Source: Lichenicola sp964247755
GTDB lineage: Bacteria; Pseudomonadota; Alphaproteobacteria; Acetobacterales; Acetobacteraceae
Length of the DNA stretch: 64,000 bases
Direction of reading: 5' to 3'
Assembly (NCBI GenBank): GCA_964247755.1
Contig: CAXTVX010000003.1
Coordinates: 62,001 to 126,000, forward strand
Shown here piece after piece: positions 17,198-25,494 of the stretch. Position 1 is the first letter of the stretch. Every line of letters begins with the position of its first letter. The notes below the pieces were generated by a model. It saw nothing but the letters and a program-made list of their open reading frames with translations, had not been told where the DNA came from and made no database searches. The translations under genes were made by a program, and so were the position numbers.

Positions 17198-17551
17198 ATG
17201 ATCCCGCGTCCGAACTTCGTCGAGCTGCCGTCGCGCGACATCGACGCCGCGCGCTCGTTCTATGCCGCCTCGTTCGGCTGGGCGCTGGTCGGCTACGGCC
17301 CGAGCTACGCCTGCACCCTGACCGGCGAGGTCGATGTCGGGCTGCAGGCCGATCCCGAGGAGGTGACGCAGGCGCCGCTGCCGGTGATCCTGGTCGCCGA
17401 CCTGGAGGCGACTCAGGCACGGGTGGAGGAGGCAGGCGGACGCATCGTCCGTGCCATCTTCGCCTTTCCCGGCGGACGGCGGTTCCACTTCCTCGACCCC
17501 AACAACAACGAGGTGGCGGCGATGCAGGCGGACGCGTCCGTCGACGCCTGA
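17198..17551 (+). CDS. VOC-family (glyoxalase/dioxygenase fold) protein
   Basis: A 117-residue single vicinal-oxygen-chelate module with PNFVELPSRDIDAARSFYAASFGW at the front and FAFPGGRRFHFLDPNNNEVA at the end. Stand-alone members of this kind often bind a metal as dimers, but their substrates vary and none can be read from the sequence. The ATG at 17198 was chosen over one 33 nt upstream because AAAGGAG lies 5 nt before it. It converges with the next gene; a short hairpin separates them. Confidence 0.85.
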   Translation: MIPRPNFVELPSRDIDAARSFYAASFGWALVGYGPSYACTLTGEVDVGLQADPEEVTQAPLPVILVADLEATQARVEEAGGRIVRAIFAFPGGRRFHFLDPNNNEVAAMQADASVDA

Positions 17552-17555
17552 ACCG

Positions 17556-17576
17556 GGTCGGCTGGCTGGACCGACC
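17556..17576. terminator. Weak hairpin between convergent genes
   Basis: GGTCGG (17556-17561) can pair with CCGACC (17571-17576) across a 9-nt loop. It sits just after the VOC stop and just before the stop of the opposing gene. No T-run follows, so a Rho-independent terminator is only possible. Confidence 0.25.
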
Positions 17577-17579
17577 GGC

Positions 17580-18215
17580 CTAATGGACCGCGTGATTGAA
17601 GTTCTGGATGTCGGACGGACAACGCCGAACCTCGCGTGGCCGCAGGCTGGCCAGGTTCGAGATCCAGCACTGGTCGAACACGGAGCAGTAGCAGGCCCGG
17701 AAGGCGATCGAGTCTGACGCCGTCAGGAAGAGTTCGGACACGTCGTGTTGCTCCGGCGATGCCGGTATCTGGATCACCGCGCTGTCCTGGCCCGGCCGCA
17801 GCACCTGGTTCGCCGGGTCGGAGATCGACAGCCCGGCCGGGAACTGCGCACGCCTCCCGTCCGGCGTCGAGGCGAGCCCGCAGCACAGGTGCAGCAGGGT
17901 GTACAGGTCGGGAACCGGCTTTCCCCGGTAGAACACCTGGAAGGTTTCAAGCTTGGCGGGGCCGATGCCGGCATTGACCAGCGCGATCCGGGTGTCGCGG
18001 TGTGTCGAGTACTGGCCGTCGATCTGCACGAACGGCCAGGAATTCGCCTGCACCAGCTGCCGCTCGATCCGGCCGTGCTCGACGGCGACATAAAGCGAGA
18101 CCGCGGAGATGAACACCGCCGACAGCGCCAGGATCAGGTCGATCGAGCGGTGCCCGACCGGGCGCGGGTGCGCATGGACGTGGTCCACCCCGGTCTGGAT
18201 CGGCGGCTCGGACAT
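17580..18215 (-). CDS. Hypothetical single-pass membrane protein
   Basis: A 211-residue protein that I cannot assign. One membrane segment, LILALSAVFISAVSLYVAV, lies near residues 28-46. A soluble domain follows (~50-211), probably periplasmic or extracytoplasmic. Its features are NSWPFVQIDGQ, ALVNAGIGPAKLETFQVFY and four cysteines (CC in LLHLCCGL, and CYC in FRACYCSVFDQC). Similar stretches of this type are seen in conserved hypothetical proteins with a beta-sandwich look. The ATG at 18215 begins MSEPPIQTG; a longer in-frame extension is Ala/Pro-rich and unlikely to be coding. Confidence 0.65.
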   Translation of the reverse strand: MSEPPIQTGVDHVHAHPRPVGHRSIDLILALSAVFISAVSLYVAVEHGRIERQLVQANSWPFVQIDGQYSTHRDTRIALVNAGIGPAKLETFQVFYRGKPVPDLYTLLHLCCGLASTPDGRRAQFPAGLSISDPANQVLRPGQDSAVIQIPASPEQHDVSELFLTASDSIAFRACYCSVFDQCWISNLASLRPREVRRCPSDIQNFNHAVH

Positions 18216-18268
18216 GCTGGACGTGCCTACCGGGAATCGTCTTGGCGACGCCCCGATCCTTTCCGGAC

Positions 18269-18763
18269 CTAGCGGTGCAGGAGCTGTCCAGGCAGGTTCT
18301 GGCCCGGGGGCGGCCCCGGCGTCGTTGGCCAATCGGGCACCTTCTTCACCTCGATCAGCTTTAGGCCCAGGGCGTCCGCGATCTCCTTCTTGGTCGCCAG
18401 CCTGATCCGGGCGGGCTGCAGGAACTCCAGCAGGCTGGCGCCGATGCCGAACGCGCCCTGCTCGTTGCGCTTCTGGATGACCTTCATCGGATGCTGGGCT
18501 TCGCCGGAAAAGTCCTCGTCTTCCGAGTAGATCAGGTTGTCGGCGGTATCCTCGATGACCCGTGTGCCGCGGTCGCCGAAGTCGAACACCAGCAGGATGC
18601 GCTCGTCCTGGATGCCCCTCGACGGCCGGTAGCCCGAGCCGAGCTTGAACACCCAGAACGCCTTGCGCGACCGCATCCCCTTGTACGTCCAGGAGAACTG
18701 GCCGGTCTTGTAGCTCGCCATGTCCGGCGACGTTTTTTCCGTCCAGCGGTAGTAGAGTGTCAC
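18269..18763 (-). CDS. Hypothetical protein
   Basis: A 164-residue soluble protein without a family I recognise. The middle contains aromatic and charged beta-like stretches (FSWTYKGMRSRKAFWVFKLG, ERILLVFDFGDRG). A C-terminal helical part and a Pro-rich tail follow. No signal peptide or membrane segment is seen. The GTG at 18763 was favoured because GGAG lies about 11 nt upstream; an in-frame start 33 nt earlier is possible. It is 53 nt upstream of the membrane protein gene on the same strand and may be co-transcribed with it. Confidence 0.5.
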   Translation of the reverse strand: MTLYYRWTEKTSPDMASYKTGQFSWTYKGMRSRKAFWVFKLGSGYRPSRGIQDERILLVFDFGDRGTRVIEDTADNLIYSEDEDFSGEAQHPMKVIQKRNEQGAFGIGASLLEFLQPARIRLATKKEIADALGLKLIEVKKVPDWPTTPGPPPGQNLPGQLLHR

Positions 18764-18812
18764 GGCGGATCGTGCTCCCGAACGCTGCCGGCCCATGCGG
18801 CCGGTCTGCGTT

Positions 18813-19724
18813 CTAGCGCATAACCGGCACGGCGTCGCAAGCGGGACGGGCGTCGCGCGCCACCATCAGCCGCAGCGGCGCCGGTGCGTCCGACACGTGC
18901 AGCGGCGTGGTGCCGGCAGGATCGCCGTCCGCCTGGGCGGGACGACCGGCTTCATCGGGCAGGACGATCTCGCTGGCCCGGCGATGCACCAGGCCGGGCA
19001 CGCGGCCGAGCAGGTTGAGCGGCAACGCAGCTCCGGCCAGCAAGGCGGCGGCGATCCCGGCCTGCTCGAACAGCATCACCGAGAAGCCGGGCGCGTCGGT
19101 CCGCGCCTCGGGCGCCAGCAGGTAGGGCCCGCCATACAGGCTGCCCTTGGCGATGATCACGCTGCCGGCGACCGCCGCCTGGCCATCGATCCGCAGGCGC
19201 ACCGGTGCGAAGTCGTAGCGGGGCAACTCGCACAGGGTCTGCAGCACGTAGGCGCCCCTTCCCAGCGCGCGCTTCGCCGGCCGGGAGACGCGGTGCACCA
19301 CGTGCGCGTCGAAGCCGATGCCGAGCATCTGCACGAACAGGCGGCTGCCCAAGCGGCCGCGCGCGATCCCGGGCCACAGCGGCACAACGCGGCCATTGGC
19401 GAGCACGCCCGCCAGCCCGATCGCGTCGGTCGGCAGCGACAGCTCGTGCGCCAGCACGTTGGCGGTGCCGAGCGGGATGATGCCGAGCGGCGCGTCGAGC
19501 CCGTCTAGTCCCGACGCGACTTCGGCGATCGTGCCGTCGCCGCCGGCCGCCACCACCAGGTCGGCGCCCTGCCGCGCCGCGTCACGCGCCAGGCTGCCGG
19601 CGTGGCCGGCGTGCCGGGTCTCGACCACCTCCAGCCGCACGCCGTGCGCCACCAGCACGTCCAGCACCCGCCAGAGCCGGCTGACCCGCCTGCGTCCGGC
19701 GGTCGGGTTGTAGATGACGAGCAT
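18813..19724 (-). CDS. Diacylglycerol kinase-like lipid kinase (LCB5/YegS type)
   Basis: A 303-residue protein of the diacylglycerol kinase catalytic family. The N-terminal domain has MLVIYNPTAGRRR and the nucleotide-binding AAGGDGTIAEV, followed by PLGTANVLAHEL. The C-terminal beta-rich domain (~120-300) includes IGFDAHVV and SLYGGPYLLAPEA. Family members phosphorylate diacylglycerol, sphingoid bases or related lipids; the true substrate cannot be told from sequence. It diverges from an LpxH-like phosphatase and glycosyltransferase pair, so the three may act on the same lipid headgroup pathway. The start at MLVIYNP is the natural family start. Confidence 0.88.
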   Translation of the reverse strand: MLVIYNPTAGRRRVSRLWRVLDVLVAHGVRLEVVETRHAGHAGSLARDAARQGADLVVAAGGDGTIAEVASGLDGLDAPLGIIPLGTANVLAHELSLPTDAIGLAGVLANGRVVPLWPGIARGRLGSRLFVQMLGIGFDAHVVHRVSRPAKRALGRGAYVLQTLCELPRYDFAPVRLRIDGQAAVAGSVIIAKGSLYGGPYLLAPEARTDAPGFSVMLFEQAGIAAALLAGAALPLNLLGRVPGLVHRRASEIVLPDEAGRPAQADGDPAGTTPLHVSDAPAPLRLMVARDARPACDAVPVMR

Positions 19725-19907
19725 GCCGCACCATAGCGGGATCCGGCACCCTCTGCGGATGACGATCCTGCGTCGCCCGCGACGGCCTGCCGGCGCCGGC
19801 TTCATCACCGAAACATCACGATTCCGGCCGGTGCGCCGGCGTATAGCGACCCGGTTGCTGCACCACCGCCCGATGCGACTCGACCGGGCGCTGCGGAGGA
19901 CGGTGTC

Positions 19908-20750
19908 ATGGACGCCATCGCGAGCGAGGGGTCAGGGACCACGCACTACCGCGCGGTGTTCCTGTCCGACGTGCATCTTGGCACGCGCGGCAGCCGCGCC
20001 GAGTTCCTGGCCGACTTCCTGTCGCACACGCGCTGCGACACTCTTTATCTGGTCGGCGACATCATCGACGGCTGGCGGCTGCGACGCTCCTGGTACTGGG
20101 ACGGCCACCACGACCGCGTGCTCCGCCTGATCCTCGACGCGGCGAACGCCGGCACCGCGGTGCTGTACATCCCCGGCAACCACGACGAGATGATGCGCGC
20201 CTGGCTGCCGGCCGGTCTGGAGGTCGCCGGCATCAGGCTGTGCCGCGACGCGGTGCACCACACCCTCGACGGCAGGCGACTGCTGGTGATGCACGGCGAC
20301 GAGTTCGACAGCGTGGTGCGCTATGCCCGCGTGCTCGCCCTGCTCGGCGACCGCGCCTACGCCGCCTCGCTGGTGGTCAACCGCTGGTTCAACCTCGTGC
20401 GCCGCCGCCTCGGCCTGCCATACCGTTCGCTGTCCGCCTGGGCGAAGCGGCAGGTGAAGGGAGCGGTCAAGGCGATCGACCGGTTCGAGCTGGCGCTGGC
20501 GGCGGAAGCGCGCGGCCGCGGCCTGGACGGGGTGGTGTGCGGCCACATCCACCATCCCGAGATGCGCGAGATCGACGGCGTGCTCTACCTCAACGACGGC
20601 GACTGGGTGGAAAGCTGCACCGCCCTGGTCGAGCACGCCGACGGCCGGCTGGAGCTGGTCGACTGGGCGCGCCGGCGCGGCCTGTCGTTCCTGGGCGCGC
20701 GTGCCGGCAGCGCCGCCGCGCGTGCGGCACCGCGACCGGTCGCGGCATGA
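19908..20750 (+). CDS. LpxH-like metallophosphoesterase (UDP-2,3-diacylglucosamine diphosphatase family)
   Basis: A 280-residue calcineurin-type phosphoesterase. Metal-binding motifs occur in order: SDVHLGTRG, VGDIIDGW, PGNHDE, MHGDEFD and GHIHHPE. This matches the LpxH family, which cleaves UDP-diacylglucosamine to lipid X during lipid A synthesis. Many alphaproteobacteria use LpxI for that step and carry extra LpxH-like proteins, so the exact lipid substrate is open. GGAGG lies 8 nt before the ATG. The stop overlaps the glycosyltransferase start as ATGA. It is peripheral or cytosolic; no membrane segment is seen. Confidence 0.88.
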   Translation: MDAIASEGSGTTHYRAVFLSDVHLGTRGSRAEFLADFLSHTRCDTLYLVGDIIDGWRLRRSWYWDGHHDRVLRLILDAANAGTAVLYIPGNHDEMMRAWLPAGLEVAGIRLCRDAVHHTLDGRRLLVMHGDEFDSVVRYARVLALLGDRAYAASLVVNRWFNLVRRRLGLPYRSLSAWAKRQVKGAVKAIDRFELALAAEARGRGLDGVVCGHIHHPEMREIDGVLYLNDGDWVESCTALVEHADGRLELVDWARRRGLSFLGARAGSAAARAAPRPVAA

Positions 20751-21874
20751 CACCGGACGAAGCCGGTGCGCGCCGGATCCTGATCGTGTCGGATGCCTGG
20801 ACGCCGCAGGTGAACGGAGTGGTCCGCACCCTGTCCACCGTCGCGGCCGAGCTGCGGGCGATGGGGCACGCGGTCGAGGTGGTGGGGCCGGACCGATTCC
20901 GCACCCTGCCCTGCCCGACCTACCCCGAGATCAGGCTGTCCCTGTGGCCCGGACGACGGCTGGCCCGGATCATCGCTTGGTTCAGGCCGGACCGGCTGCA
21001 CGTCGCCACCGAAGGGCCGCTCGGCACCGCGGCGCGGCGCTGGGCGCTGCGCCGCGGCCTCCGCTTCACCACCTCGTTCCACACCCGCTTTCCCGAGTAT
21101 CTCCACGCCCGCATCGGCCTCCCGCTCACGCTGTCGTACCGGGTGATGCGCCGGTTCCACAACGCGTCGGCCGGCACCCTGGTGGCGACGGACGGCCTGC
21201 GGCACGAGCTGGCCGGGCGCGGCTTCCGCCACCTCGTGCCGTGGTCGCGCGGGGTCGACCTCCAGCGCTTCGCCCCGGAGCCGCGCCGCGACTGGGCGGC
21301 CGAGCACCGGCTGTCCCGGCCGGTGTTCCTGTATGTCGGGCGGATCGCGGTGGAGAAGACCATCGAGGCGTTCCTCGACCTCGACCTGCCCGGATCCAGG
21401 GTGGTGGTCGGCGGCGGCCCGCAGCTCGCACAGCTCAGGGCGCGCTATCCGGGCGTGGTGTTCACCGGTCCGCTCGCGGACGCCGAGCTGTCGGCGGCCT
21501 ATGCCGGCGGCGACGTATTCGTGTTCCCGAGCCGCACCGACACCTTCGGCCTGGTGCTGCTCGAGGCGCTGGCCTGCGGCGTGCCGGTCGCGGCGTTCGA
21601 CGTCACCGGTCCGCGCGACGTGCTGTCCGGCACGGAGGGCCAGGTCGGCGCGGTGTCGGACGACCTGCGCGCCGCCGCCCTTGCGGCCCTGGGCGCCGAC
21701 CGCGCCGCCTGCCGCGCCCATGCCGAGCGCTTCGGCTGGCGGGCTTGCGCACAGGTGTTTCTCGACGCGCTGGTACCCCTCGATGGCGCCCGGACGGTGG
21801 CGGCCGATGTCCCGCGTCGTCCCGCTCCGCCGCCATCGGCCTCGTTCTCGCCGCGGTCGCCCTCGACGTCCTGA
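20747..21874 (+). CDS. GT4-family glycosyltransferase
   Basis: A 375-residue GT-B enzyme. The N-terminal domain starts ILIVSDAWTPQVNGVVRTL, typical of the MgtA/SqdX group that glycosylates lipids. The C-terminal nucleotide-sugar domain has FLYVGRIAVEKTIEAFL and the E-x7-E-like FPSRTDTFGLVLLEALACG. Coupling to the LpxH-like gene (ATGA) and the nearby lipid kinase suggest a glycolipid product. The last ~20 residues (PRRPAPPPSASFSPRS) are out-of-frame translation of the start of the adjacent MFS pseudogene. The original C-terminus was probably shorter. Confidence 0.88.
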   Translation: MTPDEAGARRILIVSDAWTPQVNGVVRTLSTVAAELRAMGHAVEVVGPDRFRTLPCPTYPEIRLSLWPGRRLARIIAWFRPDRLHVATEGPLGTAARRWALRRGLRFTTSFHTRFPEYLHARIGLPLTLSYRVMRRFHNASAGTLVATDGLRHELAGRGFRHLVPWSRGVDLQRFAPEPRRDWAAEHRLSRPVFLYVGRIAVEKTIEAFLDLDLPGSRVVVGGGPQLAQLRARYPGVVFTGPLADAELSAAYAGGDVFVFPSRTDTFGLVLLEALACGVPVAAFDVTGPRDVLSGTEGQVGAVSDDLRAAALAALGADRAACRAHAERFGWRACAQVFLDALVPLDGARTVAADVPRRPAPPPSASFSPRSPSTS

Positions 21875-22832
21875 GCTTCGCGGTCGTGATCCCGGTGGTA
21901 CCGTGCCTGATGGTGCGGATCGGGCAGGTCCGCCACGCCATTGCCTCGCCCCGGCGAGCGCGATCTTCCAGACGTGGGCGCTCACGCGGTCCCATGCGCG
22001 CCGGTCCTGGGTGGGCGCCGCCCGGTGCTGCCGGCCTCGCGAAGCGCTCCGGAGGCGAACACCCTGCTGTGGACCCGGGTGCCGAGCCTGTCGTGGCTGC
22101 TGGGGCTGCGCGTGGTGGCGGGCGGGCTGACCGATATCGGCGACGTCATGCCGCGGAGGAACGCACCGCGCGTTCAGCCTGGTCGGCCCGACGTTCGGCC
22201 TCGGCTTCCTGGCCGGCCCGGTGCTGGCGGCTGGCTCGGCAGCGTCCGGATCCGGCTTCCGGTTCCAGTCGCCCCGATCGGGACCGACGTGCTGCACGGG
22301 CTGCTGGTGCTGCCGGAAAGCCTCCCGTCGGAGCGTCGAGGCTGTTCGCCTCCAGCGGCTCCATGCGCCAGCTCGAGCTGGCCGGAGCTGCGGCTGGCCG
22401 GCGTTCGGCGCGCAGCAGGTACGGCTTCATCCTGGCCAGCCGGATGCGGTTCGACCGGACCACCGCGGAGAGCGGGCAGGCACCCGGCGGCAGGCCCGGG
22501 CAAGGCGTGCTGGCGGAGCCGGTCGCGCCCACGCCGGCCACAGATCGGAGCGCGCTCGCCTCGGCCACGCGCAGCACCGGCGTGCCGTCTCCGATCCTGC
22601 TGCTGTCGACCGCCGCTGGACCGTGGCGCCAGGGCAGGACGCGGGGCGGCCTCGGCTCCCGGCGAGGGCTGAGCATGGCGGCAGGCCCGTTGTCGACCGG
22701 CCTGGTGTTCATGCGGGCGACCCGGCAGCACGCTGCGCCGGGCAGCGCGTCGTTCGCGCTCGCCGTCCTGGTCCGCCTGGCGGGAATGGCGGCGATGTCG
22801 TCGCTGCCGCACGGGACACGATCGCTGTCTGA
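21807..22832 (+). pseudogene. Decayed TetA/TCR-type MFS drug transporter gene
   Basis: Pieces of a tetracycline-resistance-type major facilitator follow one another in the right order but in different frames. They are AIGLVLAAVALDVLSFAV with IPVVPCLM (helix 1), WLLGLRVVAGG (helix 3-4), FSLVGPTFGLGFLAGPVL (helix 5), GLLVLPESLPSERR (end of the N-half), and QGRTRGGLGSRRGLSMAAGPLSTGL with a final hydrophobic stretch. No single frame is open across the region. Several frameshifts and at least one deletion are implied, because full-length relatives are about 400 residues. It lies immediately after the glycosyltransferase. Confidence 0.72.
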
Positions 22833-22955
22833 CGGAAGCCCCGGTCACGATGGCGGATCAAGCTGCAGGTTGCCGCGCCGGCGGCAACGGGGTTAGCTGC
22901 GTCCGCTGGCGGCCCGGCGGACCCCGCACGCGTCGCCGGCACGAGGAGGAACCGC

Positions 22956-23363
22956 ATGACCGGCACCATCGAGACCCGGAGCCGGCCCGATGCCTGGACC
23001 CGGCCGCGGGTCGACAGGTGGCGAACCCCTCTGCTGCTGGTGCGTCTCGGCGTGTGGAGCGTGCTGCATGCCCTGTTCTACTTCCTGCAGCAGCTGGCCG
23101 AGCTGCTGGCGCCGCTCCTGCTGGTCGCGGGCCTCGGCTGGTGGGCCCTGCCCCGCGTGGTCGGCGCCGTCACCGCCGGGACCGCCAACACCGACAGCCA
23201 GGCGCACGACATCCTCACCAGCATCTCCGGCACCATCCCGTCCGGCATGCACCTGGCCGGCCACTGGATCACGCCGGGCGGCCTCATCGTCGACGGCCTG
23301 CTGCTGATGGCGGTCGCGGCGGTCGGCGCCACCCTGTCGGCGCTCGCCGCTCGCGGCATGTGA
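22956..23363 (+). CDS. Hypothetical two-helix membrane protein
   Basis: A 135-residue protein with two or three hydrophobic stretches: one over ~30-65 (HALFYFLQQLAELLAPLLLV, then GLGWWALP), and one over ~108-133 (GLIVDGLLLMAVAAVGATL). The N-terminus is charged and probably cytoplasmic. AGGAGGAA lies about 8 nt before the ATG. I do not recognise a family. It is convergent with the zinc-ribbon gene and stands alone after the MFS pseudogene. Confidence 0.6.
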   Translation: MTGTIETRSRPDAWTRPRVDRWRTPLLLVRLGVWSVLHALFYFLQQLAELLAPLLLVAGLGWWALPRVVGAVTAGTANTDSQAHDILTSISGTIPSGMHLAGHWITPGGLIVDGLLLMAVAAVGATLSALAARGM

Positions 23364-23372
23364 CGACGGTTC

Positions 23373-23792
23373 TCACATCCGCGGCGGTCGCGGCAGCAGC
23401 CGGTAGAGCCGAAGGCTCGGCGGCCAGCGGTGGGCGATCGCCACGCGCCAGTGCCAGAAGGCGAACAGGGCAAGCGCCATGACTGCCAGGCTCAGGATCC
23501 AGAGCCCTCCCAGCAGCGCGTCCTCGCGTCGCGGGACGCGCAACACCGCGAGCCATGCCGCCGGGACGCGCGCCGGGCGCATCGACAACGCGTCGCGTTC
23601 TTCCGGCTCCAGGGCCGGGGCATCGGGCAAGGGTTTCGGCAGCGCCGCTCCGTCCCGATCGTGGTCCGGGATAGCGTCCGCCGGCGGCAGCTCGCGCCAC
23701 TCGGCGCCGCACTTGGCGCAGCGCAGCCGCCGCGGACGATGGAGGATGGCGATCTCGTACGCGGTGGCACAGGACGGGCAGAGGACGTGCAT
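23373..23792 (-). CDS. MJ0042-type zinc-ribbon membrane protein
   Basis: A 139-residue protein. The N-terminus carries a zinc ribbon, CPSCATAYEI followed by LRCAKCGAEW (two CxxC pairs, residues ~5-32). A Pro/Asp-rich linker and one membrane helix near residues 93-113 (LLGGLWILSLAVMALALFAF) follow. Such proteins sit next to ftsE in many alphaproteobacteria, diverging from it as here. Function is unknown; an envelope or cell-division role is inferred only from the neighbourhood. Confidence 0.8.
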   Translation of the reverse strand: MHVLCPSCATAYEIAILHRPRRLRCAKCGAEWRELPPADAIPDHDRDGAALPKPLPDAPALEPEERDALSMRPARVPAAWLAVLRVPRREDALLGGLWILSLAVMALALFAFWHWRVAIAHRWPPSLRLYRLLPRPPRM

Positions 23793-23885
23793 GGGCGCCG
23801 GAACCTACTCCATCGCGGAGCCGCCAGCCTGCCACCGAATCCTGTCGAATCGCTAAATGCCTGCCTCCCGCCCCGCGGTCCCGGC

Positions 23886-24554
23886 ATGATCCAGCTGCAG
23901 CAGGTCGGCCTGCGCTACGGCGCCGGACACGGACAGGTCGAGGTGCTGCGCGGCATCGACGCCGCCATCCCGGCCGGCGCGTTCCGCTGGGTGCTGGGCC
24001 CGTCCGGCGCCGGCAAGTCCAGCCTGCTTCGCCTGCTGGCCCTCGGCGTCAGGCCGAGTTCCGGGCGGATGGAGCTGTTCGGGGTGCCGGTGGCGCGGGC
24101 GCGTCGGGCGGCGCTGGCCCGGCTGCGTCGGCGCACCGGCACCGTCTACCAGGAGCTGCGCCTGCTGCCCGAGCTCAGCGCGTTCGACAACGTGGCGCTG
24201 CGCCTGCGCCTGGACGGGCTGGCAGAGGACCGGGTCGAGGCCGAGGTGACCGCCATGCTGGGCTGGGTCGGGCTGGGCCGGAAGCTGCACGTGCGGCCGA
24301 CCGCCCTGTCCGGCGGCGAGCAGCAGCGGGTGGCGGTGGCGCGCGCGGTGGTGCACCGGCCGCCGCTGCTGCTGGCCGACGAGCCGACCGGGGCGCTGGA
24401 CGAGGCGCAGGGCGAGCGGCTGATGCAGCTGTTCGGGGAGCTCAACCAGATGGGCTCCACCGTGCTGGTCGCCACCCACAACGAGGCTCTGGTGCGCCGC
24501 CATCCCCATCCCGCGCTGCGGCTCGAACGCGGCCGGCTGGTGGAGCATGGTTAG
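23886..24554 (+). CDS. ftsE: FtsE, ATPase of the cell-division FtsEX complex
   Basis: A 222-residue ABC ATPase. Walker A is GPSGAGKSS (residues ~38-46), the signature is LSGGEQQRVAVARA, and Walker B is LLLADEPTGALD. With FtsX it forms a non-transporting ABC complex that controls septal peptidoglycan hydrolases. The ATG at 23886 begins MIQLQQVGLRYG, a normal ftsE start. The 3' end overlaps ftsX by 8 nt. MltA, a lytic transglycosylase, is encoded elsewhere in the window but is not obviously linked. Confidence 0.92.
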   Translation: MIQLQQVGLRYGAGHGQVEVLRGIDAAIPAGAFRWVLGPSGAGKSSLLRLLALGVRPSSGRMELFGVPVARARRAALARLRRRTGTVYQELRLLPELSAFDNVALRLRLDGLAEDRVEAEVTAMLGWVGLGRKLHVRPTALSGGEQQRVAVARAVVHRPPLLLADEPTGALDEAQGERLMQLFGELNQMGSTVLVATHNEALVRRHPHPALRLERGRLVEHG

Positions 24555-25494
24555 GCGTCCGCGGCGGCGGCCCGACGGGCTCGGCCTGCGCCGGGCGATC
24601 CCGGACCGGCTGCTGCCCGGCCTGGTCGCGGCGATGGCGTTCCTGGCGGCGCTGGCGCTGGCCGGAGCGGTCGGCGCCACCGTGCTGGCGCAGCGCTGGA
24701 GCGCCGGCGCCGCCTCGGTGCTGACGGTGCAGGTACCGCGTGGCGACGAGCCGGCCACGGCATCCGGCACGGCGTCCACCCGGATCGACGCGGTGATGGC
24801 GCTGCTGGCGGCCGAGCCGTCGCTGGCGCAGGCGAGGCGGCTCGACCGGGCGGCGCTGGCGCGTCTGCTGTCGCCCTGGCTCGGCGGCGATCCCGACCTG
24901 ATCGCCGTGCCTCTGCCCGCGGTGGTGCAGCTGCGGCTGCGGCCGGGACGGCCGGCGCCGGCAGACCTGGACGCCCGGCTGCGCGAGGTGGCGCCCGACA
25001 CCCTGCTGGAGCGCAACGGCAGCTGGAGCGACCGGCTGGTGGCGCTGACCGGCAGCCTGCAGGCGTGCGCCGCCCTGGCGCTGCTGGTGGTCGGCTCGGT
25101 GGCGGTGGCGGTGGTCGCGGCGGCGACCAGGGCCGGTCTCGCCGCCCGGCGGCAGGCGATCGAGATCGTGCACGGGCTGGGCGCCACCGATGGCTACATC
25201 GCCGGCCGGTTCGCCGGCCGCGCCACCGTGCTGGCGAGCCTCGGTGGCGTGGTCGGCACGGCGCTGTCGGTGCCACTGCTGCTGACGCTGTGCCAGCTGG
25301 CGGCGCCGTTCGCAGCGGCCGGCGCCGGCGATCCGCTGCCGGAAGCACCGGGGCCGACCTGGTCGCCCATGGCGCTGGCACGGGTGCCGCTGCCGCTGTG
25401 GCTGGCGCTGCCGCTGCTGCCGCTCACCGCCGCTGCGATCGGCTGGAGCACCGCCCAGGTCACCGTCCGCGCCTGGCTGCGTCGGCTGCCGTGA
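24547..25494 (+). CDS. ftsX: FtsX, membrane subunit of FtsEX
   Basis: A 315-residue membrane protein with the FtsX plan. A basic cytoplasmic N-terminus leads to TM1 (~24-46) and an extracytoplasmic domain of ~120 residues (50-165). Three more membrane segments follow, near 170-195, 218-245 and 280-305. The conserved cytoplasmic stretch RRQAIEIVHGLGATDGYIAGRF is clear. It overlaps ftsE by 8 nt and the next gene as GTGA, so the three are coupled. Divergence from E. coli FtsX is normal for alphaproteobacteria. Confidence 0.88.
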   Translation: MVRRPRRRPDGLGLRRAIPDRLLPGLVAAMAFLAALALAGAVGATVLAQRWSAGAASVLTVQVPRGDEPATASGTASTRIDAVMALLAAEPSLAQARRLDRAALARLLSPWLGGDPDLIAVPLPAVVQLRLRPGRPAPADLDARLREVAPDTLLERNGSWSDRLVALTGSLQACAALALLVVGSVAVAVVAAATRAGLAARRQAIEIVHGLGATDGYIAGRFAGRATVLASLGGVVGTALSVPLLLTLCQLAAPFAAAGAGDPLPEAPGPTWSPMALARVPLPLWLALPLLPLTAAAIGWSTAQVTVRAWLRRLP

